DNA from: Myxococcota bacterium
GTDB lineage: Bacteria; Myxococcota_A; UBA9160; JAFDET01
Assembly (NCBI GenBank): GCA_028278065.1
Contig: JANQFA010000215.1
Span: 1 to 60,247, forward strand
Direction: 5' to 3'
Length of the DNA: 60,247 nt
Part shown: in pieces, positions 40,909 to 48,896 of the stretch
How the letters are laid out: each line of letters begins with the position of its first letter
Position numbering within the stretch: the first letter of the stretch is position 1
The notes under the pieces: generated by a model
Told to the model about the DNA's origin: nothing
Databases searched by the model: none
What the model saw: only the letters and a program-made list of their open reading frames with translations
Program-made: the position numbers and the translations under genes

Positions 40909-40985
40909 GCGGTCGCGCCGAGGACGCCCGCGCGTGAGCGATCACTCCGGTCTGCACCGTCACCGGGAGGACGCCCGCGCCGCCG
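40905..40985 (+). repeat. Diverged stop-start duplication with mini-ORF at the moaDE/mogA junction
   Basis: A GTG at 40905 overlaps the moaD-moaE stop (GTGA) and opens a ten-codon mini-[13 protein letters not shown], ending at 40937, where its stop overlaps the mogA GTG at 40934 (again GTGA). The peptide resembles the N-terminus of the downstream protein (VS...EDARA). The step is 29 bases. Confidence 0.6.
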
Positions 40986-41467
40986 TGCCCACCCTGGTGG
41001 TCACGGTCAGCGACACGCGCACCCTCGAGACCGACACGGGCGGTGCCCTGGCCGAGTCCCTCCTGGCCGAGGCGGGGCACCCGGTCGTGCGGCGCCAGAT
41101 CGTCCCGGACGAGCCGGAGGCCATCGAGGCGGCGCTGCGCGCGGGGCTCGCCGAGCAGGGCGTCTCCGCGCTGCTCTTCACCGGCGGCACGGGAGTGGCG
41201 CCGCGCGACGTCACCCCCGATACCGTGGAGCCCCTCCTGGAGCGCACCATTCCCGGCTTCGGCGAGATCTTCCGCGCCCTCTCCTACGAGGAGATCGGCT
41301 CGGCAGCGCTCCTCTCGCGGGCGCTGGCCGGGATCGCCGGGGGCCGGGTGGTCTTCGTGCTGCCCGGCTCGCGGGGCGCCGTGCGGCTCGCCCTCGAGAA
41401 GCTGGTCCTCCCCGAGCTCGGCCACCTGGCCGCCGAGGCGGTGAAGACGCGGCCGACCGCAAGCTGA
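40934..41467 (+). CDS. Molybdopterin adenylyltransferase (MogA/MoaB family)
   Basis: MogA adenylates molybdopterin before molybdate insertion; MoaB proteins are close relatives, some inactive. The 177-residue product has PTLVVTVSDTRTLETDTGG at about residue 19, the MPT-binding LLFTGGTGVAPRDVTPDT near 77, and the PGFGEIFRALSYEEIGSAALLSRALAGI helix region, followed by FVLPGSRGAVRLAL. The conserved Asp in SDTRT and in PRDVTPD support activity. It follows the MoaD-MoaE fusion, completing the late part of cofactor synthesis; moaA and moaC are elsewhere. No symbol is given because MogA and MoaB cannot be separated by eye. Confidence 0.9.
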   Translation: MSDHSGLHRHREDARAAVPTLVVTVSDTRTLETDTGGALAESLLAEAGHPVVRRQIVPDEPEAIEAALRAGLAEQGVSALLFTGGTGVAPRDVTPDTVEPLLERTIPGFGEIFRALSYEEIGSAALLSRALAGIAGGRVVFVLPGSRGAVRLALEKLVLPELGHLAAEAVKTRPTAS

Positions 41468-41493
41468 CCGCGGGTTCGGCCGAAGAGGGGAGG

Positions 41494-42768
41494 GTGAGGC
41501 TTCCCCCCGCAGCAGCCCTGGCCTGCCTGCTGGTCTGCGCCGCTCCGGCGCTGGCCGAGCTCTATACCTGGATCGACGAAGAGGGCCGCACCCACGTCAG
41601 CGACGATCCGGAGGCCGTGCCCGAGGGCCAGCGCGCCGGATCGGGCGAGGGCGACGTGAGCGGCCTGTGGCGCGACGGGCTGACCGGACCGCCCCTGCGC
41701 GAGGCGCCGGGATCGAGCAGCAGCGAGGCCGACCGGACCGTCCGCCTGCTGCGCGGCGCGGTGGACGACCTGCGCCGCGGAGAGACGGCGCGGGCCACGG
41801 CGGCCCTGCGCAGCGTGCTCTCGCTCGAGCCGGGCCGGCCGGAGGCCCACTGGTACCTCGCGCTCCTCGAACGCCAGCGTGGCCGTTTCGGCTCCGCCGA
41901 GGCCCATCTGCGCGCGTTCCTCGCCGGTGCCGGCGACGACCTCGAGCCCTGGCGCGCCTCGGCCGAGCGGCGCCTGGCGGAGCTGGCCGACGAGGCCGCC
42001 CTGGCGGAGACGCCGGACGGGGAAGCCCTGCGCATGGTCCGCACCCGCTCGCCCCACTTCGAGATCCTCTTCGACGCCGCCCTGGGCGAGGTGCGTCCGG
42101 ACTACCTGCGCACGGTGACCGGCTATCTGGAGGAGGCCCACGACCGCCTGGAGGCGCGGCTCGGGGTGACGCCGAGCGAGCCGACCCGCGTCCTCTTCTA
42201 CGGCAAGGGGGCCTATACGCGTGCCCACCGCCACCGCTTCTCCTTCCGCACGGTGGGCTTCTTCGACGGTCGCATCCACGTGGCCTCCGCGGCACACCCG
42301 GGCGGCGAGATGCGCTCCCTCCTGCACCACGAGTACACCCATGCGCTCTTCCGCGAACGGGTGGGGAGCGACCGGCCGATGTGGCTGAACGAGGGCCTCG
42401 CGGAGCTGGCCGAACGCGCCTCGCGCGGACAGCCGCCGCTCTCGCGGGGCGAGCGCTTCCACCTGCGCGAACGCATCAGCCGGCGCGCCTGGATCCCGCT
42501 GGAGCGCCTCGGTCCCGGCTTCGGCGGGCTCGGCAATCGCGATGCGCGCACCGCCTATCTCCAGTCGACCGCCGCTGCGCTCTGGATCGAGGCGCGCACG
42601 GACCGGGCCGCGCGCGCCCGCATTCTCACCCTGCTGGGCGAGGGCAGCGACGCGGACGCCGTGCTGCGCGCGGTCGTCGGCGTGGACGTCGCGGGCCTGG
42701 AGCGGGCGCTCCAGAAGGAGATCCTCGCCGAGTTCCCGGCCGTGGCGCCCGCGGCTCCGGCCGACTGA
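41494..42768 (+). CDS. Secreted DUF4124-TPR-peptidase MA-like metalloprotease
   Basis: The 424-residue product has a signal peptide (PAAALACLLVCAAPALA), a DUF4124 module at about 22-45 (LYTWIDEEGRTHVSDDPEA), a TPR-like helical stretch (about 80-150), and a C-terminal gluzincin protease. The zinc motif is HHEYTHAL (HExxH) near residue 276 and the third ligand region is WLNEGLAELAE about 20 residues on. This is the peptidase MA-like arrangement. It should be a periplasmic or outer-membrane zinc protease of unknown target. GTG at 41494 directly follows an AGGGGAGG stretch. It is the second DUF4124 protein in the window. Confidence 0.83.
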   Translation: MRLPPAAALACLLVCAAPALAELYTWIDEEGRTHVSDDPEAVPEGQRAGSGEGDVSGLWRDGLTGPPLREAPGSSSSEADRTVRLLRGAVDDLRRGETARATAALRSVLSLEPGRPEAHWYLALLERQRGRFGSAEAHLRAFLAGAGDDLEPWRASAERRLAELADEAALAETPDGEALRMVRTRSPHFEILFDAALGEVRPDYLRTVTGYLEEAHDRLEARLGVTPSEPTRVLFYGKGAYTRAHRHRFSFRTVGFFDGRIHVASAAHPGGEMRSLLHHEYTHALFRERVGSDRPMWLNEGLAELAERASRGQPPLSRGERFHLRERISRRAWIPLERLGPGFGGLGNRDARTAYLQSTAAALWIEARTDRAARARILTLLGEGSDADAVLRAVVGVDVAGLERALQKEILAEFPAVAPAAPAD

Positions 42769-42778
42769 TCCCGGCGGC

Positions 42779-43066
42779 TCAGCGCACCGAGAAGCCGCTC
42801 TCGCCGCGGGGCTCCTCGTCGAAGACCTCGAGCCCCTCCACGCGCGCCCATTCGGGCCCCGTCCGGCAGAAGGCCAGCATGTGCTCGACGGCCGCCGGGT
42901 GGCCCTCGAAGACCGCCTCCACGGTGCCATCGGGCCGGTTCCGCACCCAGCCGTCCACGCCCCGTTCGCGGGCGTGCTCGCGGGTGGAGCCGCGGAAGAA
43001 GACCCCCTGGACCCGGCCCTGGACGATCACCCGGCAACGCACCCTGCCCGCGTCTACACTCGTCAC
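42779..43066 (-). CDS. acyP: Acylphosphatase
   Basis: Acylphosphatase hydrolyses carboxyl-phosphate bonds. From the GTG at 43066 it is 95 residues, the normal size. The family signature is present: VIVQGRVQGVFFRGSTREHA with the catalytic arginine, and GVDGWVRNRPDGTVEAVFEG with the catalytic asparagine (WVRN). The usual VGFR reads VFFR. A second GTG at 43042 is also possible and would give the shorter VRCRVIVQG start. It converges with the metalloprotease gene (11-base gap) and diverges from the M20 gene 31 bases away. Confidence 0.92.
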   Translation of the reverse strand: MTSVDAGRVRCRVIVQGRVQGVFFRGSTREHARERGVDGWVRNRPDGTVEAVFEGHPAAVEHMLAFCRTGPEWARVEGLEVFDEEPRGESGFSVR

Positions 43067-43097
43067 TCCCACCAGCCTGCCTCGGCGCGGAGGATCC

Positions 43098-44294
43098 ATG
43101 CAAGACCTGCTCGAGCGCCTCACCGAGGGAGCCCGCGCGCTGCTCCCGGAGATCACCGACCTGCGCCGCCGCCTGCACGCCGAGCCCGAGCTGGGGCTCG
43201 AGCTGCCGGCGACCCAGGCCAAGATCCTCGAGGCCCTGGATGGCCTCGAGCTCGAGGTCGCCACCGGCGGGTCGACCAGCGCCGTCGTGGCCACCCTCGA
43301 GGGCGGTCGCCCGGGTGCCACCGTCCTGCTGCGGGCCGACATGGACGCACTCCCGATGCACGAGGACACCGGGCTGGAGTTCGCCTCGCGCCACGAGGGC
43401 CGCATGCATGCCTGCGGCCACGACGCGCACATGGCGATGCTGGTCGGCGCGGCCCGGATTCTCTCGGAAAAACGAGAAGATGTGCCTGGAACCGTGAAGC
43501 TCCTGTTTCAGCCTGGGGAGGAGGGCCACGCGGGTGCCCGCATCCTCATCGAAGAGGGGCTCCTCGAGGGCGTGCCCGCGGTCGAGGGCGCCTTCGCCAT
43601 CCACGTCGACCCGACCCTCCCGCCCGGCGCGGTGGCCACGCGTCCGGGGCCGATCCTGGCCGCGACGGACGTCTTCTCGATCGAGATCACGGGCAGGGGA
43701 GGCCACGCCTCCATGCCCCATCACACCCACGACCCGATCCCCGTGGCGTGCGAGATCGTGACGGCGCTGCAGGCGCTGATCACCCGGCGCATCGATGCCT
43801 TCGACCCGGTCGTGCTCACCGTGACGAAGATCGAGGCGGGTACCACGCACAACGTGATCCCGGAGATGGCGCGGATCCTCGGCACCACGCGCGCCGTGTC
43901 GGAGCGCTCGCGCAAGAAGGCGCGCGAGGGGATCGAGCGCGTGGTCGCGGGGATCGCCGCCGCGCACGGCGTGGACGGCAAGGTGTACGTGCTGCCCGGC
44001 TACCCGGTCACGCGCAACGACGCGGGCTTCGCCGACTTCGTGCGGGGCGTCGCCTTCGACCTGGTGGGCGAGGACCGGGTGATCGACATGCCGGCGCCGA
44101 TCATGGGCGCCGAGGACTTCTCGTACATCCTCGAGCGCGTGCCCGGCGCGATGGTGTTCCTGGGCATGCGGCCCGGCGACGGTCCTGCCGCGCCGATCCA
44201 CTCGAATCGCATGCTGATCGATGAGGAAGTGATGGCCACCGGCGCGGCGCTGCACGCCGCCGTCGCCCTGCGCTGGCTCGAGAGCCGGACCTAG
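43098..44294 (+). CDS. M20-family amidohydrolase (hippurate / N-acyl-amino-acid hydrolase type)
   Basis: From the ATG at 43098 (GGAGGATCC upstream) the protein is 398 residues. Metal-binding and catalytic motifs of the M20D group are present: DLRRRLHAEPELGLE at the N-terminus, LLRADMDALPM, the GRMHACGHDAHMAMLVGAA cluster with Cys and two His near residue 108, FQPGEEGHAGARIL, and the H of IHSNRM near the C-terminus. It should hydrolyse N-acyl amino acids or similar amides in the cytoplasm; the natural substrate is not evident. It stands alone. The 159 bases that follow hold only a palindrome (GGCGAATTCGCC) next to the stop. Confidence 0.9.
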   Translation: MQDLLERLTEGARALLPEITDLRRRLHAEPELGLELPATQAKILEALDGLELEVATGGSTSAVVATLEGGRPGATVLLRADMDALPMHEDTGLEFASRHEGRMHACGHDAHMAMLVGAARILSEKREDVPGTVKLLFQPGEEGHAGARILIEEGLLEGVPAVEGAFAIHVDPTLPPGAVATRPGPILAATDVFSIEITGRGGHASMPHHTHDPIPVACEIVTALQALITRRIDAFDPVVLTVTKIEAGTTHNVIPEMARILGTTRAVSERSRKKAREGIERVVAGIAAAHGVDGKVYVLPGYPVTRNDAGFADFVRGVAFDLVGEDRVIDMPAPIMGAEDFSYILERVPGAMVFLGMRPGDGPAAPIHSNRMLIDEEVMATGAALHAAVALRWLESRT

Positions 44295-44453
44295 GGCGAA
44301 TTCGCCTGGAAAAGCAGCTGGGTTCGGCCACATCGGTGAAGCGTCTTCTCGCCCTCCCGTCTCGGCCGTGCGCTGGCGGCTCTTCGACCGGTGCCTCCTT
44401 TGCGGCCGGCCTGCCGGGAAGCGCAAGCGCCGCGAGGGGCGGAGGCGTCTCGC

Positions 44454-46199
44454 CTAGCCCCCCAGCCGGTGCAGGCGGGGCTCGCCTTCGTGGTAGACGA
44501 AGACCCAGGCGGAGCGATCGGGGAAGCGGCGCTGCCAGAAGGCGCGGGCGCGCTGCGGGCCGTCCTCGCCGTGGGGGATGCGCACGAAGATGCGCGGGTC
44601 GGTGAGGTCCGGGGACGGGTTGGGCGGGAAGTACGCCCAGGAGGCGGGCGCCGCTCCGTCCACCATCCGGTCGGCGAAGACCAGGGCGTGGTGCGCGCCA
44701 GCCTCGTCGAGCAGGCGGTTGGCGGTCTGCCAGGCGCCGCCCGAGCGGCGCAGCTCGCGCACCTGGAGGGGGGCGAAGGTCAGGGCGGCGAAGGCCACGC
44801 TCGCCATGGCCACGGCGGCGACCGCAGCCTGGGCCCGCTCGCGCGCGAGGCCGAACGCGGCCAGGCGCCCGGCTGCGTTCGCTGCCCCGCTGGCGCTGAG
44901 GAGCGCGAGGAGGGGCACCGCCTCGGCGACGTAGACCGGGCCCGTCGAGGCCACGACCGTCTTGGGCAGGATCACCCGATAGCTGTAGAGGGCGATCACC
45001 ATGGCCCAGAGGAGGCCCGCCCGGCCGTGGCGGCGCGCGAAGGGCAGGAACAGGAACGAGATGGGCCAGCCGAACAGCCAGAAGTTCTGGCGCAGCAGCG
45101 CGCCGCCGAGCGACCCCGCGATCCAGTCTCCGCGGAAGAAGCCCCGATAGGCCCCACCGTGATAGACGTCGTAGCTCGACTTCCCGAGCTCGCTGGTCTG
45201 CGCGAGCTGGGTGGCGAGGAGCACGAGGCCGCAGAAGGCCATGGGAGCGAGGCCCGCGACGAGGCGGCGGGCCTGCCGAGCTGCCGGCTCGTCCTGGTAC
45301 CGGATCAGCACCCAGATGCCGGCCGTGGCGATGAACAGCACGCCGGGCAGGGGGCGCGCCAGGGCCCCGAATCCCAGTGCGGCACCCGCCAGGGCGGCGT
45401 GGCCGAGGCTTCCGCCGTCGTCCATGCGCAGCAGCGCCCAGAGGCCGAGGAGCAGACACAGACCCGACGTCAGCTGGGAGAGCTCGGTGGCGCCGGTGAG
45501 GAGGAACTGCGGCGAGACCAGCAGGAGACCGGTCCCGAGGAGCGCCTGCTGCGCTGGCAGCACCCGGCGTCCCACGGCGAAGCTGAGCAGCAGGGTCAGG
45601 GCACTTAGGATCGAGGGCACCAGTGCCCGCAGATGCAGCGCCTCTCCGACCGCGAGGACCAGGGGATGTCCGATCGGGTACTTCCCGTACCAGCGCTCTC
45701 CGTCGAGGATCACGAACTGATTCCGGAAGAAGGCGGCGTCCTCCGGCGCCGGGTTGACCAGGCGCCCCTCGAGGAGCGTGCGTGCGATGAAGACGTACGT
45801 GGACTCGTCGTCGGCCACCGGTGCGAATCGCAGCACGGACGCACGGGCGGCGAACACGATCCCGATCACGGCGACCGCGGCCAGTCCCACCGCCGCCGGT
45901 CGCGCGCCGAGCCGTCTCAGTGCGGCGAGGGCGCGGCCGGGCAGCGCTGTCGCCAGCAGGGCTGCGGCGCCGAGGGCGACCCCCGCAATCCCGAAGAGGA
46001 GGTACCAGATCCAGACCACCAGCTCCGCGGGATGGATCTGCTGGACTCCGAGGCCGTAGGGGATCTCGAAGCCTCCGTACAGGCCACCCATCGCCCAGAA
46101 GCCCAGCGCGCAGAGCGCGGCGCCGAGGCCCAGCAGGGCGGCGCGAGACGGGTCGCCGGCGGGTCGGGCGTCGCGATCCACGCCCACCCCATCGGCCAC
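44454..46199 (-). CDS. GT-C / family 39-type membrane glycosyltransferase
   Basis: The 581-residue integral membrane protein has about 11 hydrophobic segments. The GT-C catalytic hallmark is an acidic pair in the first large external loop, here PVADDESTYVFIARTLLEG near residue 128, followed by WYGKYPIGHPLVLAVGEAL, typical of PMT/ArnT-like enzymes that use lipid-linked sugars. Two membrane segments precede this loop, more than usual. The C-terminal 90 residues form an extracytoplasmic domain. GTG at 46199. The acceptor is unknown; it may glycosylate a lipid or exported protein. It follows the crotonase gene in the same direction with a 57-base gap. Confidence 0.8.
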   Translation of the reverse strand: MADGVGVDRDARPAGDPSRAALLGLGAALCALGFWAMGGLYGGFEIPYGLGVQQIHPAELVVWIWYLLFGIAGVALGAAALLATALPGRALAALRRLGARPAAVGLAAVAVIGIVFAARASVLRFAPVADDESTYVFIARTLLEGRLVNPAPEDAAFFRNQFVILDGERWYGKYPIGHPLVLAVGEALHLRALVPSILSALTLLLSFAVGRRVLPAQQALLGTGLLLVSPQFLLTGATELSQLTSGLCLLLGLWALLRMDDGGSLGHAALAGAALGFGALARPLPGVLFIATAGIWVLIRYQDEPAARQARRLVAGLAPMAFCGLVLLATQLAQTSELGKSSYDVYHGGAYRGFFRGDWIAGSLGGALLRQNFWLFGWPISFLFLPFARRHGRAGLLWAMVIALYSYRVILPKTVVASTGPVYVAEAVPLLALLSASGAANAAGRLAAFGLARERAQAAVAAVAMASVAFAALTFAPLQVRELRRSGGAWQTANRLLDEAGAHHALVFADRMVDGAAPASWAYFPPNPSPDLTDPRIFVRIPHGEDGPQRARAFWQRRFPDRSAWVFVYHEGEPRLHRLGG

Positions 46200-46256
46200 G
46201 TCGGCTCGAAACCTGAGTGCAGATGGGACCCCAAGGGCCCGTCCCGAAAAGGCTTG

Positions 46257-47048
46257 TCAGCGGCCCTCGAACTCGGGGTCACGGCGCTCCAGGAAGGCCT
46301 TCACGCCCTCCTTGAAGTCGTCGGAGCGCATCAGTGGGAGCAGCTGCAGGTACACGTGGTGGACGTTCGCCTCGAAGGTCTCGGAGAGGCCCAGACGCAT
46401 CATGCGCTTGGTGGCCTGCACGGCGAGGGGCGCGTTGGCGGCGATCTCGCGCGCCATCGCCAGGGTCTCCTTCAGGCACACGTCGGCCGGGACCACCCGG
46501 CTCACCAGACCCAGCTCGAGGGCCTCGTCCGCCAGCACCGTGCGGCCCCGGAAGGCGATCTCGCATGCCTTCTCCCAGCCGACCAGGCGCGGCAGGAGCC
46601 AGGTTCCGCCGGACTCCGGGATCACGTTGCGCCGGGTGAAGGCGGCGGCCAGCTTGGCGGTCTCGCTGGCGATGCGGATGTCGCAGCCCAGGGCGAGGTC
46701 GAGGCCGTAGCCGGCCGCGGCCCCGTTCAATGCGCAGAGGGTGGGCTTGTCGGTCTCGTGGAGCACCACCGGCGGGGCGTGGCGCAGGTCGAACTTGGTG
46801 GGCAGCGCCCCCCCGCCGCCCGAGCCGATCCCGGTTCCCGCGGCTACGTCCTTCAGGTCGAGGCCGGAGCAGAAGCCTCTGCCGGCGCCCGTCACCACGA
46901 TCGCGCGCACCTCGGGGTCGGCGTCGGCGGCGACCAGCGCCTCGGAGAAGGCCGACAGCATGGGTCCGCTGATCGCGTTGAGGCGCTCGGGGCGATTCAG
47001 GGTGATGACGGCGATCGGGCCGTCGCGCTCGACGAGAAGATCGGACAC
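46257..47048 (-). CDS. Enoyl-CoA hydratase/isomerase (crotonase) family protein
   Basis: Crotonase-fold enzymes act on acyl-CoA thioesters, often in beta-oxidation. The GTG at 47048, six bases after GGGAGGA, gives 263 residues; the track start (TTG at 47063) is less likely. Oxyanion-hole segments are present (FCSGLDLKDVA and GAAAGYGLDLALGCD), and PESGGTWLLPRLVG supplies the second catalytic glutamate position. The first catalytic glutamate of classical hydratases (GGxCEL) is replaced by Asp in GLDLAL, so it may be an isomerase, a degradative enzyme of another type, or a hydratase of altered activity. Confidence 0.85.
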   Translation of the reverse strand: MSDLLVERDGPIAVITLNRPERLNAISGPMLSAFSEALVAADADPEVRAIVVTGAGRGFCSGLDLKDVAAGTGIGSGGGGALPTKFDLRHAPPVVLHETDKPTLCALNGAAAGYGLDLALGCDIRIASETAKLAAAFTRRNVIPESGGTWLLPRLVGWEKACEIAFRGRTVLADEALELGLVSRVVPADVCLKETLAMAREIAANAPLAVQATKRMMRLGLSETFEANVHHVYLQLLPLMRSDDFKEGVKAFLERRDPEFEGR

Positions 47049-47094
47049 GGGGGCTCCTCCCAAGGCGGTCGCCCGAGGCTAGCATGGGCGCGCC

Positions 47095-47436
47095 GTGCCC
47101 ATGCTGTCGCCCCGGAACGCTCGCACCTTCTACAACGCGGCCGACGCCCTGGCGCCCGAGGCTGCCGAGATGGACCTCGCCCCGGCGCTGGAGGCGCGCC
47201 TGGCATCGGGGTCGCCTGCGGCGGCGCGGATCTTCCTGCGCGGCCTGTCCCGGCTGGAGCGCGCGCCGCGCTGGCGCCTGCGCGGCGGATTCTCGTGGCT
47301 GGAGCGCGCGGAGCGCGCCCGGATCCTCTCCCGCTGGGACGACAGCTGGCTGGCGGGGCGCCGCCGCGTGGCGCGCAGCCTGGCCCGACTGGTCGACGAT
47401 CTCGTGCGCGAGGCTCAGTCCCGGGACGGGGCGTAG
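47095..47436 (+). CDS. Small hypothetical helical protein
   Basis: A GTG at 47095 gives 113 residues, mostly helical, Ala/Arg/Leu-rich with no membrane segment. The pattern FYNAADALAPEAAEMDLAPAL at the start and FSWLERAERARILSRWDDS later faintly resembles gluconate 2-dehydrogenase subunit 3-type proteins that accompany flavin oxidoreductases, but I am not confident. A TAGCAT -10-like hexamer ends ten bases before the start. The last 22 bases overlap the end of the convergent rpoH gene. Codon pattern is consistent with a real gene, but it could be a chance ORF. Confidence 0.45.
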   Translation: MPMLSPRNARTFYNAADALAPEAAEMDLAPALEARLASGSPAAARIFLRGLSRLERAPRWRLRGGFSWLERAERARILSRWDDSWLAGRRRVARSLARLVDDLVREAQSRDGA

Positions 47437-48356
47437 TACTCGAAGTCCACCAGCTCCGACTGCAGGTGCTCGCGCAGCCGGTCCACCACCCCGGCCTCGA
47501 GCTGGCGCACCCGCTCCCGGGTCAGGCCCAGGGCGTCGCCCAGCTGCTGCAGGGTCTGGGGATCGTCGGCCAGGATGCGGTCGCGCACGATGCGTTGCTC
47601 GCGCTCGTCGAGGGTCTCGAGGAAGTCGTGGACCTTCTCCAGGAAGACCCGGCGCAGCTGATCGTCGGCCAGCGCGCCCTCGGCCGAGTCGGTGGAGGCA
47701 GGCAGGGTGTCGCCGAAGGTGCGCGACCCGGGCTCGTCCGAGCGCACCGGAGCGTCGAAGGAGAGCTCTCCCTGGGCGAGGCGCTGCTCCATGTCGACCA
47801 CGTCCTGCTCCTTCACGTCGAGGCGTTCGGCCAGCAGGGCGGGCTCCGCGCGGAAGCCCTGGGCCTCGAGCGCGCGCTTCTCCTTGTTGAGCCGGAAGAA
47901 GAGCTTGCGCTCGGCGCGAGACGATCCCATGCGGACCAGGCGGATGTTGTCGATCAGGTACTTGAGGATGTACGCGCGGATCCAGTAGACCGCGTAGGAG
48001 GAGAGCTTCACGCCCTGGTAGGGATCGAAGCGGCGGACCGCCTGCATCAGGCCGACGTTCCCCTCCTGGATCAGGTCGAGCACGTTGGTCCAGGCGCGCC
48101 GGTAGTCCATGGCGATCTTCACCACGAGGCGCAGGTTCGCCATCACGAGCTGGCGGGCCGCGTCCAGGTCGCCCTCTTCCACCCAGCGCACGGCCAGCGC
48201 GTGCTCCTCCTCGCGCGAGATCGGCGCATGGTGGCGCAGCTCCGCCATGTAGGCGCCGAGGGCGTCCGGGCGATCGAGCGCCTTCTCGCCTGCGGCGTCG
48301 GCCGGCGCCGGAATCGGCAGGGCGGGCTGGTCGGCGTCGGGGTCGCGGGGGGTCAC
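47415..48356 (-). CDS. rpoH: RNA polymerase sigma factor RpoH (sigma-32 type)
   Basis: The 313-residue sigma70-family factor contains region 1.2 (ALGAYMAELRHHAPISREEE), region 2 (ARQLVMANLRLVVKIAMDYRRAWTN, DLIQEGNVGLMQAV, FDPYQGVKLSSYAVYWIRAYI) and region 4 (LDEREQRIVRDRILADDPQTLQQLG, LTRERVRQLE). The RpoH box near residue 150 (ERKLFFRLNKEKR) matches QRKLFFNLR of heat-shock sigma factors, which supports RpoH over other group 3 factors. It should direct heat-shock gene transcription. GTG start at 48356. A perfect 13-bp hairpin separates it from the upstream cytochrome gene. Confidence 0.9.
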   Translation of the reverse strand: MTPRDPDADQPALPIPAPADAAGEKALDRPDALGAYMAELRHHAPISREEEHALAVRWVEEGDLDAARQLVMANLRLVVKIAMDYRRAWTNVLDLIQEGNVGLMQAVRRFDPYQGVKLSSYAVYWIRAYILKYLIDNIRLVRMGSSRAERKLFFRLNKEKRALEAQGFRAEPALLAERLDVKEQDVVDMEQRLAQGELSFDAPVRSDEPGSRTFGDTLPASTDSAEGALADDQLRRVFLEKVHDFLETLDEREQRIVRDRILADDPQTLQQLGDALGLTRERVRQLEAGVVDRLREHLQSELVDFEYYAPSRD

Positions 48357-48404
48357 GCGCGTCTCCGCGGGAGTCGGACGCGGGACACCGTAGCAGAGGA
48401 AGCG

Positions 48405-48434
48405 GGCGGGTCGCGGCGCAGGCCGCGACCCGCC
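48405..48434 (-). terminator. Perfect 13-bp hairpin after the cytochrome c gene
   Basis: GGCGGGTCGCGGC and GCCGCGACCCGCC pair perfectly around a four-base loop, eight bases beyond the cytochrome stop on the minus strand, followed by CGCTTCCTC. A probable transcription end, although the T-tract is poor. Confidence 0.65.
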
Positions 48435-48441
48435 AACGGAG

Positions 48442-48813
48442 CTACTGCTTCAGGCTGCGGATGAAGGCGATGACGTTGTCGATGTCGCCGTCCGACAGCG
48501 TCGGCCAGGGGGCCATGAGCGCAGAGCCGCCGAAGGCAGCGGCGCCCTTCTGGATCACCAGCTTCAGGTCCGCGTCCTCGCCGGGCGTGCCGCTCTTGTC
48601 GGCATCGAACTTGAACGAGCCGGCCGAGAAGTCGCGCGGCTTCGGATTGAGGGCGGCACCCACGGGCCCGTCGCCCTTGCCCGAAGGGCCGTGGCACGAG
48701 GAGCAGTTGGTGTCGTAGACGGTCTTGCCGGCCGCCGCGTCTCCCGCCTGGGCGCTTCCGGCGCTGACGACGAGGGCGAATGCGGCGATCGCGAGGGTCG
48801 TGACGAGCTTCAT
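48442..48813 (-). CDS. Small monoheme cytochrome c
   Basis: The ATG at 48813 has a strong purine-rich ribosome site (GAGGAGGAGAGGA). The 123-residue precursor has a signal peptide ending SAQA-G and one heme site CSSCH in YDTNCSSCHGPSGKGDG near residue 39, with the distal methionine probably in GGSALMAPWPTLSD. The C-terminal helix IDNVIAFIRSL is typical of class I cytochromes. It should carry electrons in the periplasm. It lies between pepA and rpoH on the same strand; no oxidase or bc1 genes are adjacent. A GC-rich hairpin precedes it near 48866-48881. Confidence 0.93.
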   Translation of the reverse strand: MKLVTTLAIAAFALVVSAGSAQAGDAAAGKTVYDTNCSSCHGPSGKGDGPVGAALNPKPRDFSAGSFKFDADKSGTPGEDADLKLVIQKGAAAFGGSALMAPWPTLSDGDIDNVIAFIRSLKQ

Positions 48814-48896
48814 CGAGATCCTCTCCTCCTCTGCGGGCGCAACCCGCAGGATGCGGCGGGGCGAGCCCGCGAAATGCGCTCGGAATCTACCGTTCC

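Noticed and set aside
41464-41500. CTG start overlapping the mogA stop for the metalloprotease gene, similar to the tlyA case (CTGAC-GCGGG)
   Set aside because: The frame is open, but a GTG at 41494 starts cleanly at the signal peptide, so the unusual start is not needed.
44295-44453. Small ORF with a CxxC motif (FDRCLLCGR) between the M20 and GT-C genes
   Set aside because: About 30 codons, no ribosome site, very Arg-rich, compatible with chance; no conserved pattern recognised.
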